Under the pieces are notes generated by a model that was not told the DNA's origin, ran no database searches, and was given only the letters and a program-made list of their open reading frames with translations. Shown here one piece after another: positions 39,725 to 47,982 of a DNA stretch of 64,000 bases (position 1 is the first letter of the stretch; every line of letters starts with the position of its first letter). The stretch comes from Candidatus Palauibacter rhopaloidicola (GTDB lineage: Bacteria > Gemmatimonadota > Gemmatimonadetes > Palauibacterales > Palauibacteraceae), in the NCBI GenBank assembly GCA_026914155.1, contig JAPPGH010000049.1, forward strand, positions 62,001 through 126,000, read 5' to 3'. The position numbers were made by a program, and so were the translations under genes.

Positions 39725-40954
39725 ATGCCCAACTCGACTGCCATGCTCGCGAACTCAGACGTCGTCGCGGCCCGCGAACGGATCCGGTCCGGCGTGGCGC
39801 GGACCACCTGCCCGCAGTCCTTCGCCCTCGAGGCGCGCGCCGCTGGCCGCTTCCATCTCAAGACCGAGTTCCGGCAGCGCACCGGATCGTTCAAGGACCG
39901 GGGATCGCTCCACAAGCTCCTGCGCCTCGGCCCGGCCGCGCGCGAGGGGGGCGTCATCGCGGCCAGCGCCGGGAATCACGCCCAGGCCCTCGCGTATCAC
40001 GCCTCCCGGCTGGAGATCGCGTGCACGATCGTGATGCCCACGCACGCGCCGCTCATCAAGGTCGCCCACACGCGCGGCTACGGCGCCCGCGTGATTCAGA
40101 CCGGGGAGACCCTCTCCGACGGGATGGCGCTCGTCGACCGCCTGGCCCGCGAGGAGGGGTTCACGCCCGTCCACGCCTTCGATGACCTCGATGTGATGGC
40201 GGGCCAGGGGACGATCGGGCTGGAGATACTCGAACAGGTGCCCGACCTCACAACGGTCATCGTCCCCGTCGGAGGGGGCGGGATGATCTCCGGCATCGCG
40301 ACCGTCGTGAAGGCGCAGCGCCCCAACGTGCGCGTCATCGGCGTGGAGGCCGCGGCCTCGCCGGGGGCCCGGGAGGCGCTGGCCGCCGGGAAGCCCGTGC
40401 ACCTGGAGAACTCGGACACGCTGGCGGACGGCATCGCCGTGAAGCGGATCGGCGACCTCGCCTTCCCTCACCTGGCAACGCTCGTGGACGATGTCGCCCT
40501 CATCGACGAGGAACAGATCACCCGCGCGATCTTCTTCCTCCTCGAATCCGAGAAGTTCGTCGTGGAGGGCGGCGGAGCGGTGTCCGTGGCCGCCGTCCTC
40601 GAGGGAAAGGTCGACCTCGGCCCGTCCGACGTCACCGTCTGCATCCTCTCCGGCGGCAACATCGACATGAACCTCGTGTCGCGGGTCATCGACCGCGCGC
40701 TCTGGTCCGATGGCCGGCTCGCACGTCTCGCCGTCGTCGTTCGCGACCGTCCCGGCTACCTCAACGAAGTGACGGCGCTCGTCGCGATCGAGGGCGCCAA
40801 CGTCCTCCACATCGAACACACGCGCGCCTTCGGGGACATCTCCGTCGGGAAGGTGGGGATCGAACTCACGATCGAGACGCGCGGCCGCGACCACATCGCG
40901 ACGATCGTGGCCAAGCTCCGCGAACTCGGCCACCGGGTCGAAGAACTGTCCTGA
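39725..40954 (+). CDS. ilvA: Threonine ammonia-lyase (catabolic/ACT type)
   Basis: 409 residues. Deaminates threonine to 2-oxobutyrate with pyridoxal phosphate. The Lys that carries the cofactor is in TGSFKDRGS; SAGNHAQALAYHA and the glycine loop VPVGGGGMISGIA bind the phosphate. The C-terminal ~80 residues (LAVVVRDRPGYLNEV onward) are a single ACT domain, as in the 400-residue class rather than the two-ACT biosynthetic IlvA. ATG 39725 is preferred to TTG 39716. Confidence 0.88.
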   Translation: MPNSTAMLANSDVVAARERIRSGVARTTCPQSFALEARAAGRFHLKTEFRQRTGSFKDRGSLHKLLRLGPAAREGGVIAASAGNHAQALAYHASRLEIACTIVMPTHAPLIKVAHTRGYGARVIQTGETLSDGMALVDRLAREEGFTPVHAFDDLDVMAGQGTIGLEILEQVPDLTTVIVPVGGGGMISGIATVVKAQRPNVRVIGVEAAASPGAREALAAGKPVHLENSDTLADGIAVKRIGDLAFPHLATLVDDVALIDEEQITRAIFFLLESEKFVVEGGGAVSVAAVLEGKVDLGPSDVTVCILSGGNIDMNLVSRVIDRALWSDGRLARLAVVVRDRPGYLNEVTALVAIEGANVLHIEHTRAFGDISVGKVGIELTIETRGRDHIATIVAKLRELGHRVEELS

Positions 40955-40985
40955 CGCACGCCGTCCCGTGCCTCCCCCGCGCCGA

Positions 40986-41417
40986 TCAGGCTGCGGCCGC
41001 GGCCACGTGGACGATGTGCTCGTTCAGGTACGGATGGGCATGCACCTTCGCGTGGAACCTGGTATCGGCCGTCACAACCGGGTGTTGCTCCTGAATGGCC
41101 AGCGAGAGATAGAAGCAGTCGTAGACGGGATGGTCCAGATCCGCCGCCAGCCTCGCGGCGGCGGGCGCGAGTTGGCGCATGGGAATCGGCGTCGCCACCG
41201 GGGCAGCGCGCAACAGGTCGATGGCGGCGGAGAGTTCGGCGCTACTGATGTCGCCACGCCGACACATGGCCCACAGGGCATTCGCCGCCTCCGCGAAGAT
41301 CAATTCGGGGGCGACCAGCGTCACGCCTGTCTCGAGCAGGCTCTCCGATTCGTTGGACAGGTCTTCGGACACCAGCCATTTCACGGCGACGCTGGCATCG
41401 ACCACATAGCCTCTCAA
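40986..41417 (-). CDS. vapC: VapC-type PIN-domain toxin
   Basis: A 143-residue PIN-domain RNase. The acidic residues are D7 (VVDASVAVKWLV), E43 (IFAEAANALW), D100 (HPVYDCFYLSLA) and D118 (VTADTRFH), giving a complete active site. Its start overlaps the vapB stop by 4 bp (ATGA), the usual toxin-antitoxin arrangement. VapC toxins cut tRNA or rRNA when VapB is degraded; the actual target is unknown. Convergent with ilvA. Confidence 0.92.
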   Translation of the reverse strand: MRGYVVDASVAVKWLVSEDLSNESESLLETGVTLVAPELIFAEAANALWAMCRRGDISSAELSAAIDLLRAAPVATPIPMRQLAPAAARLAADLDHPVYDCFYLSLAIQEQHPVVTADTRFHAKVHAHPYLNEHIVHVAAAAA

Positions 41418-41650
41418 CTCGATCCGTCCCGGTCCCGATCGGCCCGGATCGTCTCGACACTGTCGACCGAGGACCGCAGGCGACTTCTCATCTCCCGCGC
41501 GCGGTCAGCGAAGGCCGCACCTTCGGCGAGCAGGACGTCGCGAAGAATCGCCCGGTGTTCGGCTTCGGCGGACCGTCGATTGGCGGCCGCCCGGCGCCTG
41601 AGCGCGTCGACCACCTGCGCGGTCACGTTGCGAACCGTGAGTTGTGCCAC
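41414..41650 (-). CDS. vapB: VapB/FitA-type ribbon-helix-helix antitoxin
   Basis: 78 residues. The N-terminus AQLTVRNVTAQVVDALRRRAA forms the DNA-binding strand and helices of a FitA/Arc-type ribbon-helix-helix protein, and the charged C-terminal part (FADRAREMRSRLRSSVDSVE) would wrap the toxin. The start is GTG 41650, with AGGGAAGAG just upstream; the longer upstream frame covers the operator repeats and is not coding. It should repress its own operon through the palindromes upstream. Confidence 0.85.
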   Translation of the reverse strand: MAQLTVRNVTAQVVDALRRRAAANRRSAEAEHRAILRDVLLAEGAAFADRAREMRSRLRSSVDSVETIRADRDRDGSS

Positions 41651-41671
41651 TGCTCTTCCCTCTTCGTGCGA

Positions 41672-41714
41672 TGCATTCAATGCGCGGTGCATTCAATGCG
41701 TAGTGCATTCAATG
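41672..41714. promoter_or_regulatory. Three palindromic operator sites with 16 bp period
   Basis: GCATTCAATGC, a 5-1-5 palindrome, is centred in repeats starting at 41672, 41688 and 41704; the third copy has lost its last arm base. They lie between the -10 box and vapB. The 16 bp spacing places dimers on nearly the same DNA face for cooperative ribbon-helix-helix binding. Confidence 0.75.
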
Positions 41715-41721
41715 ACATCCG

Positions 41722-41749
41722 ATGATACCGATGCTTGCGATGATGTCAA
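41722..41749 (-). promoter_or_regulatory. vapBC promoter
   Basis: On the minus strand, perfect -35 TTGACA (41749-41744), 16 bp spacer and -10 TATCAT (41727-41722). Start is predicted near 41715, at the edge of the operator array. Confidence 0.7.
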
Positions 41750-41762
41750 ATCCAAAGCTGGA

Positions 41763-42599
41763 TCAGGCCGTCGCTCCGGGAGCGTCTTCGACCTCGGCCA
41801 GCGCCTTCTGGAGTTCGCGCCGAGCCACGCGCGTGACGAGGACGACGACGGCGGCCGTCGCGGCGAGGCCCGCAACGAGCAGGGCGGTCTGCCCCCAGCT
41901 CGCCGCCCCGCCGGACGCCTCGGCCACCTCCGCCCCGGCTGCGCCGATGTACACGTACAGGAGCGTCCCCGGGAACATCCCCACGAGCGAAGCCGCGACG
42001 TACTGGGTGAAGGTCGCGCCGGTGAGGCCGTAGAAGTAGTTCTGCGCGCTGAACGGAAACACCGGTGAGAGGCGGGTGAGAAAGACGATGCGCCAGCCCT
42101 GGGTTTCGACCGCGCGGTCGATCGCCCGCAGCGCCGGGCGGTTGGCGAGGAGCTTCTCGACGCGGTCGCGGAGCACGTAGCGGGCGATGAGGAAGGCGAG
42201 CGCGGCCCCGATGTTCGCGCCCACGAACACCGTGAGGGTGCCGAGCGCGAGGCCGAAGGTGACGCCTCCGGCGATCGTCAGCGCCGAACCCGGCACGAAG
42301 AGGACCACCGCGAGCGCGTAGAAGAGTCCGAAGAAGAAGGGTCCCAGCCACCCCAGCCCCGCCGTGGTCTCGCGCAGCCAGGTGACGAGTCGCGCCAGAA
42401 AGCCCAGATCCTCCGTCGCGGCGGACTCCGAAGCCGCGGGCTCCGAGGCCTGGGCGGCCTGTGCGGGGACCGGCGCAGCGACCACGAGGGCGGGAGGGCC
42501 GCCGATCTCGGGACCCGCGTGGGCCGACGGCGCAGCGACCGCGCCCTCGACCGGCCCCGGTACGAACACGCCCAGGAGGAGCGCGGCCAGGGCGATCAC
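41763..42599 (-). CDS. TVP38/TMEM64-family membrane protein
   Basis: 278 residues. An N-terminal signal-like helix and an Ala/Pro-rich linker lead to the DedA/SNARE-assoc domain (GPFFFGLFYALAVVLFVPGSALTIAGGVTFG, then RLSPVFPFSAQNYFYGLTG). These marks belong to the TVP38 group, thought to act on lipid scrambling or membrane homeostasis. GTG 42599 is coupled to the upstream peptidase stop (TAGTG). The basic C-terminus is cytoplasmic. No partner genes are recognised. Confidence 0.85.
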   Translation of the reverse strand: MIALAALLLGVFVPGPVEGAVAAPSAHAGPEIGGPPALVVAAPVPAQAAQASEPAASESAATEDLGFLARLVTWLRETTAGLGWLGPFFFGLFYALAVVLFVPGSALTIAGGVTFGLALGTLTVFVGANIGAALAFLIARYVLRDRVEKLLANRPALRAIDRAVETQGWRIVFLTRLSPVFPFSAQNYFYGLTGATFTQYVAASLVGMFPGTLLYVYIGAAGAEVAEASGGAASWGQTALLVAGLAATAAVVVLVTRVARRELQKALAEVEDAPGATA

Positions 42600-43840
42600 T
42601 ACGGCCTCTCCAGGCGGTTGTGCGCGGCGAGGATGCGGCGCACTTCGTCGTGCGGGAGCCCGGGCACCATGTTCCCGTCCCGCCCCACCATGGTCCGGCC
42701 CGCAACCATCGCGTTCGTGATCGCCTCCTCCGTGGCCTGGGCCGTCGCGAGCAACAGCGGCGAAATGGCGTCGTTCGACATCATCTCGACGGTCGAGTTC
42801 TCGCCCCGGTGCCACGCCCCGCCGTTGGCCGTCGAGAAGGCGATGAAGATGTCGCCGGAACTGTTCGCCCCGTACCCCCCCATGCGCCCGATCCCGATCG
42901 GCGCCCGGCGCGCGAGCCGCTTCAACTGGTGCGGCAGCAGCGGAGCGTCCGTCGCGATGACGACGATGATCGAACCGAGACCGTCGAACGCGCCCGCGTC
43001 CGCCGCACCCCCCGCGCCGCCGGGCGGCGTCCAGCCGAGGAGTTCCTGTCCGACCGGCACGCCCGCGATCAGCAACTCCGGCCGGCGCCCGTAGTTGCAC
43101 TGCACGAGCACGCCGACGGTGTAGTCCCCCACGAGCCGGGACGAGGTCCCGATCCCGCCCTTGAACGAATTGCAGACCATGCCGGTCCCGCCACCGACCG
43201 ACCCTTCCGTGACGGAGCCCGCGGCGGCGCTCTCGATCGCCGCGAACACGTGCTCCTTGCCGACGTGGAAGCCGTTGATGTCGTTGAGCCGCCCGTCCCA
43301 GGTCTCCGCCACCAGTGGCAGGCTCCACCAGATGCCCGGCGCGATGGGATGGTTCGCCTCCGCATCCCGCGACCACTCGATGACCGCCTGGTGGACGTCT
43401 CCCACGCTGTGGGTGTTGGTGATCATCACCGGACCTTCGAGGAAGCCCGATTCCTCGACCCAGGTCGTCCCCGTCATCTCGCCGTTCCCGTTCAGCGAAT
43501 ACCAGCCGGCGAAGACGGGTTCGTAGCTCTCCGTGCGCGGGAGCACCGCGGTCACGCCCGTGCGCACGGGGCCCTCTCCGACGACGAGCGCCCCTTCCCC
43601 TTCGATGATCGTCGCGTGCCCGACCCGGACGCCGGCCACATCGGTAATCGCGTTCAGGGCTCCGGGCTCCCCCGGGAACGGGATCCCGAGGTCCCGCGCC
43701 CGCGGCGGCGTTTGGGCGCTGAGGGGGGCGACGACCAGCGCTCCGGCGGTGAGCACTGCGGCGGTGAGCGCTCCGGCGGCGGCCAGCATCGGCGCGACCG
43801 GGCGCCGGCGGGCCGATCCCGTTCGCGGCAAGAAGAACAT
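42599..43840 (-). CDS. P1-family (DmpA-type) aminopeptidase
   Basis: 413 residues with a signal peptide ending near LSAQ, so periplasmic. Family P1 enzymes are Ntn hydrolases that cut themselves before a nucleophilic Ser. The cleavage site is LGSIIVVIATDAPL, giving Ser290 as nucleophile; NSFKGGIGTSSR and the N-terminal ITDVAGVRVGHATI are also conserved. They remove D- or L-amino acids from short peptides or beta-peptides. ATG 43840 has GGAGGT at good spacing. Confidence 0.9.
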   Translation of the reverse strand: MFFLPRTGSARRRPVAPMLAAAGALTAAVLTAGALVVAPLSAQTPPRARDLGIPFPGEPGALNAITDVAGVRVGHATIIEGEGALVVGEGPVRTGVTAVLPRTESYEPVFAGWYSLNGNGEMTGTTWVEESGFLEGPVMITNTHSVGDVHQAVIEWSRDAEANHPIAPGIWWSLPLVAETWDGRLNDINGFHVGKEHVFAAIESAAAGSVTEGSVGGGTGMVCNSFKGGIGTSSRLVGDYTVGVLVQCNYGRRPELLIAGVPVGQELLGWTPPGGAGGAADAGAFDGLGSIIVVIATDAPLLPHQLKRLARRAPIGIGRMGGYGANSSGDIFIAFSTANGGAWHRGENSTVEMMSNDAISPLLLATAQATEEAITNAMVAGRTMVGRDGNMVPGLPHDEVRRILAAHNRLERP

Positions 43841-43885
43841 CGACACCTCCACGCGAGGGATTGTGCGATTCGGTCTATTCGACCG

Positions 43886-45235
43886 CTATCTGAACGTACC
43901 CTGGATCCCCAGCGTCCACAGCACGTCGGGCCGCAGGCCGGCGGCCTGGATCGGGAGCAGGGCGTTCGTGGCGAGGATCATGTCTCGGCCGAGCATGTAC
44001 TTGAGCCCGACCGCGAGGTCGATGAAATGGCGACCGACGTCCGGGAGGGATGACGACTCGACCGTGAGCGCCGGGTTGCCGACGAAGGTGACGGGACCCG
44101 GCAGCGGATGCTCCGGATCCGCCAGTTCCCAGCGGGTGATGAGGTCGGCGGCCACCGTGAGGACGTCGGATGCCTGGGCATCGAATCCCACCGTCGCGAG
44201 CATCGCGTCCCGGTCGAAGTTCCTGTCGCGCAGGTTGCCTTCGCGCAGGAGATAGCCGGCGTTCACATGGGGCGAGAACCGTCCCCGATTGAGGGAGAGA
44301 ATCGCCACGGCGCGGCCACGCCCCTCGCCCAGCCCGAGCAGATCTTCCTCCTGGCCCGTGGGGAAGGTGACGTCCGCCAGGAGCGCCATGCCCACGGGCG
44401 GGGGCGCACGGCCCACGGTCGTCCCGCTCGTGAGGTTGACCTTGACGCGGGCTGAGATATCGCCGATTCCCGTCGCCGACCCTCTCACGGAGTTGCGCGC
44501 TTCGAGGACCGGCGCGGCGGGCGTGCCGCCGAAACGGTGCGCGAGCGCGTTGCCGAGCGGCAGGATCTGGGCGTGCGCCGCCCCCCTCAGATTGGCCCGC
44601 ACGACCGGCACCGCGAACCCCACGTCAAGGAACGACGCCAGACCCGCGCTCAGGACCGCCGTGGCCACCGTGTAGTCGAGGTCGAGGTTCGTCCGCACCC
44701 GGAGCACATCGCGCTCGAAGAAGGGGAGCCCGAGCCCGGGGTCTGGCCCCAGCGCCACGTCCGAATCCTCGTGGAAGAAGTTCAGGACGAGGTTGTCCGT
44801 GGGCACGCCGCTGAAGTTCGTGACCTGGAACGCCGTCGCTTCGAGGCCGAGGAAGAACCGCCCCATCCCGAGGGTCTCCGCCCGTTCCGCGAAGATCGGC
44901 CCGAACGACGCGCTCCGCTCTTCGTCCGACCAGATGCGGCCGCCCGACATCGCCGTCGGGGGAAGGCTCCCGACCACGGCGGCGATGCCCCCCTGGAAGG
45001 AGAGGATGAGCGCGTCGTTTCGCGGGACCCGTTCGCGCAGGAAGTGCCGGCCGTGCTCCGTATTGAAAATCCCGGTCTCCTCGAAGTCCGGATCGAGGCA
45101 CAGGGGCACGCCGCACTGCCCGAACACGAACAGTTCCGACACGAGGTCCGTGAGCGACTGTGCCGCGGCCGGCCGGCCGGTCGCCGCCCCCAGCGCCACC
45201 ATGGCCATGAGCCCCGCGACGGCTCGTGTGTGCAT
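43886..45235 (-). CDS. Predicted outer-membrane beta-barrel protein
   Basis: 449 residues with a signal peptide (AGLMAMVALGAATGRPAAAQ). The mature part alternates polar and hydrophobic residues in many strands (LRVRTNLDLDYTVATAVLSAG, MALLADVTFPTGQEEDLLGLGEGRG, AVAILSLNRGRFSPHVNAGYLL) and ends with an aromatic-poor WTLGIQGTFR. Two Cys close to the N-terminus (FGQCGVPLC) may form a disulphide. It resembles transporter/conduit families of unknown substrate. ATG 45235 sits behind GGGAGG. Confidence 0.7.
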   Translation of the reverse strand: MHTRAVAGLMAMVALGAATGRPAAAQSLTDLVSELFVFGQCGVPLCLDPDFEETGIFNTEHGRHFLRERVPRNDALILSFQGGIAAVVGSLPPTAMSGGRIWSDEERSASFGPIFAERAETLGMGRFFLGLEATAFQVTNFSGVPTDNLVLNFFHEDSDVALGPDPGLGLPFFERDVLRVRTNLDLDYTVATAVLSAGLASFLDVGFAVPVVRANLRGAAHAQILPLGNALAHRFGGTPAAPVLEARNSVRGSATGIGDISARVKVNLTSGTTVGRAPPPVGMALLADVTFPTGQEEDLLGLGEGRGRAVAILSLNRGRFSPHVNAGYLLREGNLRDRNFDRDAMLATVGFDAQASDVLTVAADLITRWELADPEHPLPGPVTFVGNPALTVESSSLPDVGRHFIDLAVGLKYMLGRDMILATNALLPIQAAGLRPDVLWTLGIQGTFR

Positions 45236-45345
45236 CACGCCTCCCATCGAGTTTCCGCTCCGGTGGCGCTGAAGGTTCGCGCACCGGTCGGACGCGGCAA
45301 GATGACCCGTTGACCTCCGACGCCTTCCGCGCTCATCCTCGGGCC

Positions 45346-47175
45346 ATGCCTTCATCACACTCGCGTCTGACAACAGCCGGCTCGGCGCCCTCGTTACGGC
45401 GGCGCGGCCAGGACGCCCACGACGTCATCATCGTCGGCTCCGGCGCGGGGGGCGGCATCGCCGCCTACGTGCTCGCCTGCCATGGCCTCCGCGTCCTGCT
45501 CCTCGAGGCGGGACGGGACTACGATCCAGTGTCGGAGACCCCGATGTTCCAGCTCCCGGCCGACGCGCCGCTCCGGGCCGCGGGGACCGCCGACAAGCCC
45601 TTCGGCTTCTACGACGCGACGGTGGACGGCGGCTGGCGCGTCCCCGGCGAACCCTACACGAGCGCCGAAGGGGTCAACTTCATGTGGTGGCGGGCGCGCA
45701 TGCTCGGGGGGCGGACGAACCACTGGGGCCGGATCTCCCTCCGCATGGGCCCCTACGACTTCAAGCCCTACAGCCGGGACGGGCTCGGGTTCGACTGGCC
45801 GATGACGTACGACGACCTCGCGCCGTGGTACGACCGGACGGAGGCCTTCATCGGCGTCTACGGTTCGAGCGAGGGGCTCGAGAACACGCCCGACTCCTCC
45901 GAGGGGATCCTCCAGCCGCCGCCCGCGCCGCGCGCCTACGAACTGCTCGCGAGGAAGGCCTGCGGAGGTCTCGGGATCCCGGTCGTGCCCGCGCACATCG
46001 CGATTCTCACCGAATCGCAGGACGCCGATGGCCTGTCCCGGATGCTGTGGCCGGGGAACGCCCTGGCCCGGCGGGTGACGCGCGACGCCATGCGCGGCCG
46101 CGCGCCCTGCTACTGGGCGACACCGTGCGGGCGGGGCTGCTCGATCAAGGCCAACTTCCAGTCGACGACCGTCTGCCTGCCGCCGGCACAGGCGACCGGC
46201 AACCTCACGACGATCACCGACGCCATGGTGCGCGAGGTGACCCTGGATGCGCGGGGCCGGGCGAACGGGGTCCACTACGTCGACAAGAACGCTCGCGCCG
46301 ACCGCCATGCCGCGGCTCCGGTCGTCATCCTCGCGGCCAGCGCCCTAGAATCCGCCCGCATCCTCCTCAACTCCCGCAGTTCGCTCTTCCCCGATGGGCT
46401 CGCCAACGGGAGCGGACTCGTCGGCAAGTACATCATGGACACCGTGGGCGCCGGCGTCTCCGGCCAGATTCCCGCGCTCGAGTACCTGCCGCGGCACGCC
46501 GAGGAGGGGGCTTCGGCGATGCACATGTACATGCCGTGGTGGCTGTACGGGGAGCAGGCGGCGGGACGCCTCGATTTCGCCCGCGGCTACCATATCGAGT
46601 TCGGCGGCGGGCAGCGGATGCCGGGATACGGCGCCTTCAGCGGCATCGAGCCGCTCACCGAGGGCGCCTACGGACAGCGCTTCAAGGAGGAATGCCGCCG
46701 CTACTACGGTTCGTTCACGTACTTCGACGGCCGCGGCGAGATGATTCCCAACGACGACTGCTACTGCGAGATCGACCCGGAGGTCGTCGATCAGTGGGGC
46801 ATCCCCGTGCTTCGGTTCCACTGGAAGTGGTCCGACCACGAACTCAACCAGGCCCGGCACATGCAGCAGACGTTCGCCGGGATTATCGAGGAGATGGGCG
46901 GGCGCGTGCTCTCGACGGTGCAGACGGATGGCGCACGCGCGATCCTGGCGCCGGGCCAGATCATCCACGAGGTGGGCGGCGTGCGGATGGGAGACCGGCC
47001 GGAGAACTCGGTGCTCAACCAGTACTGCCAGTCGTGGGAGGTCCCGAATCTGTTCGTGATGGACGGTGGGCCGTTCGTCTCCAACGCGGACAAGAACCCC
47101 ACGCTCTCCATCATGGCGATCGCCTGGCGGTCTTCCGAGTACCTCGTGGATCAACTTCGGCAGGGAGCGCTCTGA
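45346..47175 (+). CDS. GMC-family oxidoreductase
   Basis: A 609-residue FAD flavoprotein of the glucose-methanol-choline family. The Rossmann motif is VIIVGSGAGGGIAAYVL near residues 27-43. The FAD-loop with GGRTNHWGRISLRMG and the C-terminal HEVGGVRMGDRPENSV and NADKNPTLSIMA carry the catalytic His/Asn region. There is no signal; the following subunit has a Tat-like signal and may carry it to the periplasm. It pairs with gluconate dehydrogenase subunit 3 (TGATG overlap), so it probably oxidises a sugar or sugar acid. Confidence 0.88.
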   Translation: MPSSHSRLTTAGSAPSLRRRGQDAHDVIIVGSGAGGGIAAYVLACHGLRVLLLEAGRDYDPVSETPMFQLPADAPLRAAGTADKPFGFYDATVDGGWRVPGEPYTSAEGVNFMWWRARMLGGRTNHWGRISLRMGPYDFKPYSRDGLGFDWPMTYDDLAPWYDRTEAFIGVYGSSEGLENTPDSSEGILQPPPAPRAYELLARKACGGLGIPVVPAHIAILTESQDADGLSRMLWPGNALARRVTRDAMRGRAPCYWATPCGRGCSIKANFQSTTVCLPPAQATGNLTTITDAMVREVTLDARGRANGVHYVDKNARADRHAAAPVVILAASALESARILLNSRSSLFPDGLANGSGLVGKYIMDTVGAGVSGQIPALEYLPRHAEEGASAMHMYMPWWLYGEQAAGRLDFARGYHIEFGGGQRMPGYGAFSGIEPLTEGAYGQRFKEECRRYYGSFTYFDGRGEMIPNDDCYCEIDPEVVDQWGIPVLRFHWKWSDHELNQARHMQQTFAGIIEEMGGRVLSTVQTDGARAILAPGQIIHEVGGVRMGDRPENSVLNQYCQSWEVPNLFVMDGGPFVSNADKNPTLSIMAIAWRSSEYLVDQLRQGAL

Positions 47176-47906
47176 TGGCGGACCACCCACGCGAACGGGC
47201 GCGGGACCGCGAACGGGAACCGGAGGCGACCGAGGGACTGACCCGGCGCCGGGCGCTCCAGGTGCTCGCGGCCGGGGCGGCGGGCGCGGCCGCCATCTCC
47301 GCGGGGGCGTGCGCCGACGGCGGCGAATCCGGGGTTCCCGGCACCGAGGGTGCGACCGCCTTCTCCGGCGCCACGAGCGGCGGCAACCCCCGGGCCGCCG
47401 GCACGCCGACGGACCCGGACCTCGTCTCGCCGGTCGTGTGGTGGGACCTGGTCCTGACCGAGGACGAACTCGCCACGCTCGCCTCGCTGTGCGACGTCAT
47501 CATCCCGGAGGACGACCACTCCCCCGGCGCGGCGGCGCTCGGGGCGCACGCCTTCATCGACGAGTGGGTGAGCGCGCCCTACGACGGAAACCGGGACGAT
47601 CTGACGCTCGTGCGCGGCGGGCTCGTGTGGCTGGATATCGAATCGGCGGAACGTTTCGGGGGCCGCTTCACCGAACTCACGCTCGAGCAGAAGCACGCGA
47701 TCTGCGACGACATCTGCTGGGCCGAGAACGCGGCGCCGGAGTACCGGGTCGCGGCCCGCTTCTTCGACCGGGTGCGGGATCTCACGTCGACCGCGTTCTG
47801 GACCACGGCGGAGGGGATGGCCGACCTCGGCTTCGTGGGGAACCGGCCCATGCCGCGCTTCGACGGCCCGCCCCCGGAGGTTCTCGAACGCCTGGGTCTG
47901 GCTTAG
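47175..47906 (+). CDS. Gluconate 2-dehydrogenase subunit 3-like protein
   Basis: 243 residues. A Tat-like signal (LTRRRALQVLAAGAAGAAAIS) ends at GACADG, where Cys might also be lipidated. The rest is the small-subunit domain (TEDELATLASLCDVIIPEDDHSPGA, then LERLGLA) that escorts a GMC flavoprotein through the Tat system and helps electron transfer. In known three-subunit enzymes a multi-heme cytochrome c completes the complex; none is adjacent here. It directly follows the GMC gene. Confidence 0.88.
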   Translation: MADHPRERARDREREPEATEGLTRRRALQVLAAGAAGAAAISAGACADGGESGVPGTEGATAFSGATSGGNPRAAGTPTDPDLVSPVVWWDLVLTEDELATLASLCDVIIPEDDHSPGAAALGAHAFIDEWVSAPYDGNRDDLTLVRGGLVWLDIESAERFGGRFTELTLEQKHAICDDICWAENAAPEYRVAARFFDRVRDLTSTAFWTTAEGMADLGFVGNRPMPRFDGPPPEVLERLGLA

Positions 47907-47982
47907 TGTACACGAGTGGCCGTCGGCGCGAGAGCATGCAGGCGGACTTTCTTTCGCAGACCTGTCCCGGAGTGAGGCGCAG

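Noticed and set aside
41672..41714. CRISPR-like array
   Set aside because: Three 11-13 bp units with 3-5 bp gaps are too short; the location fits an operator.
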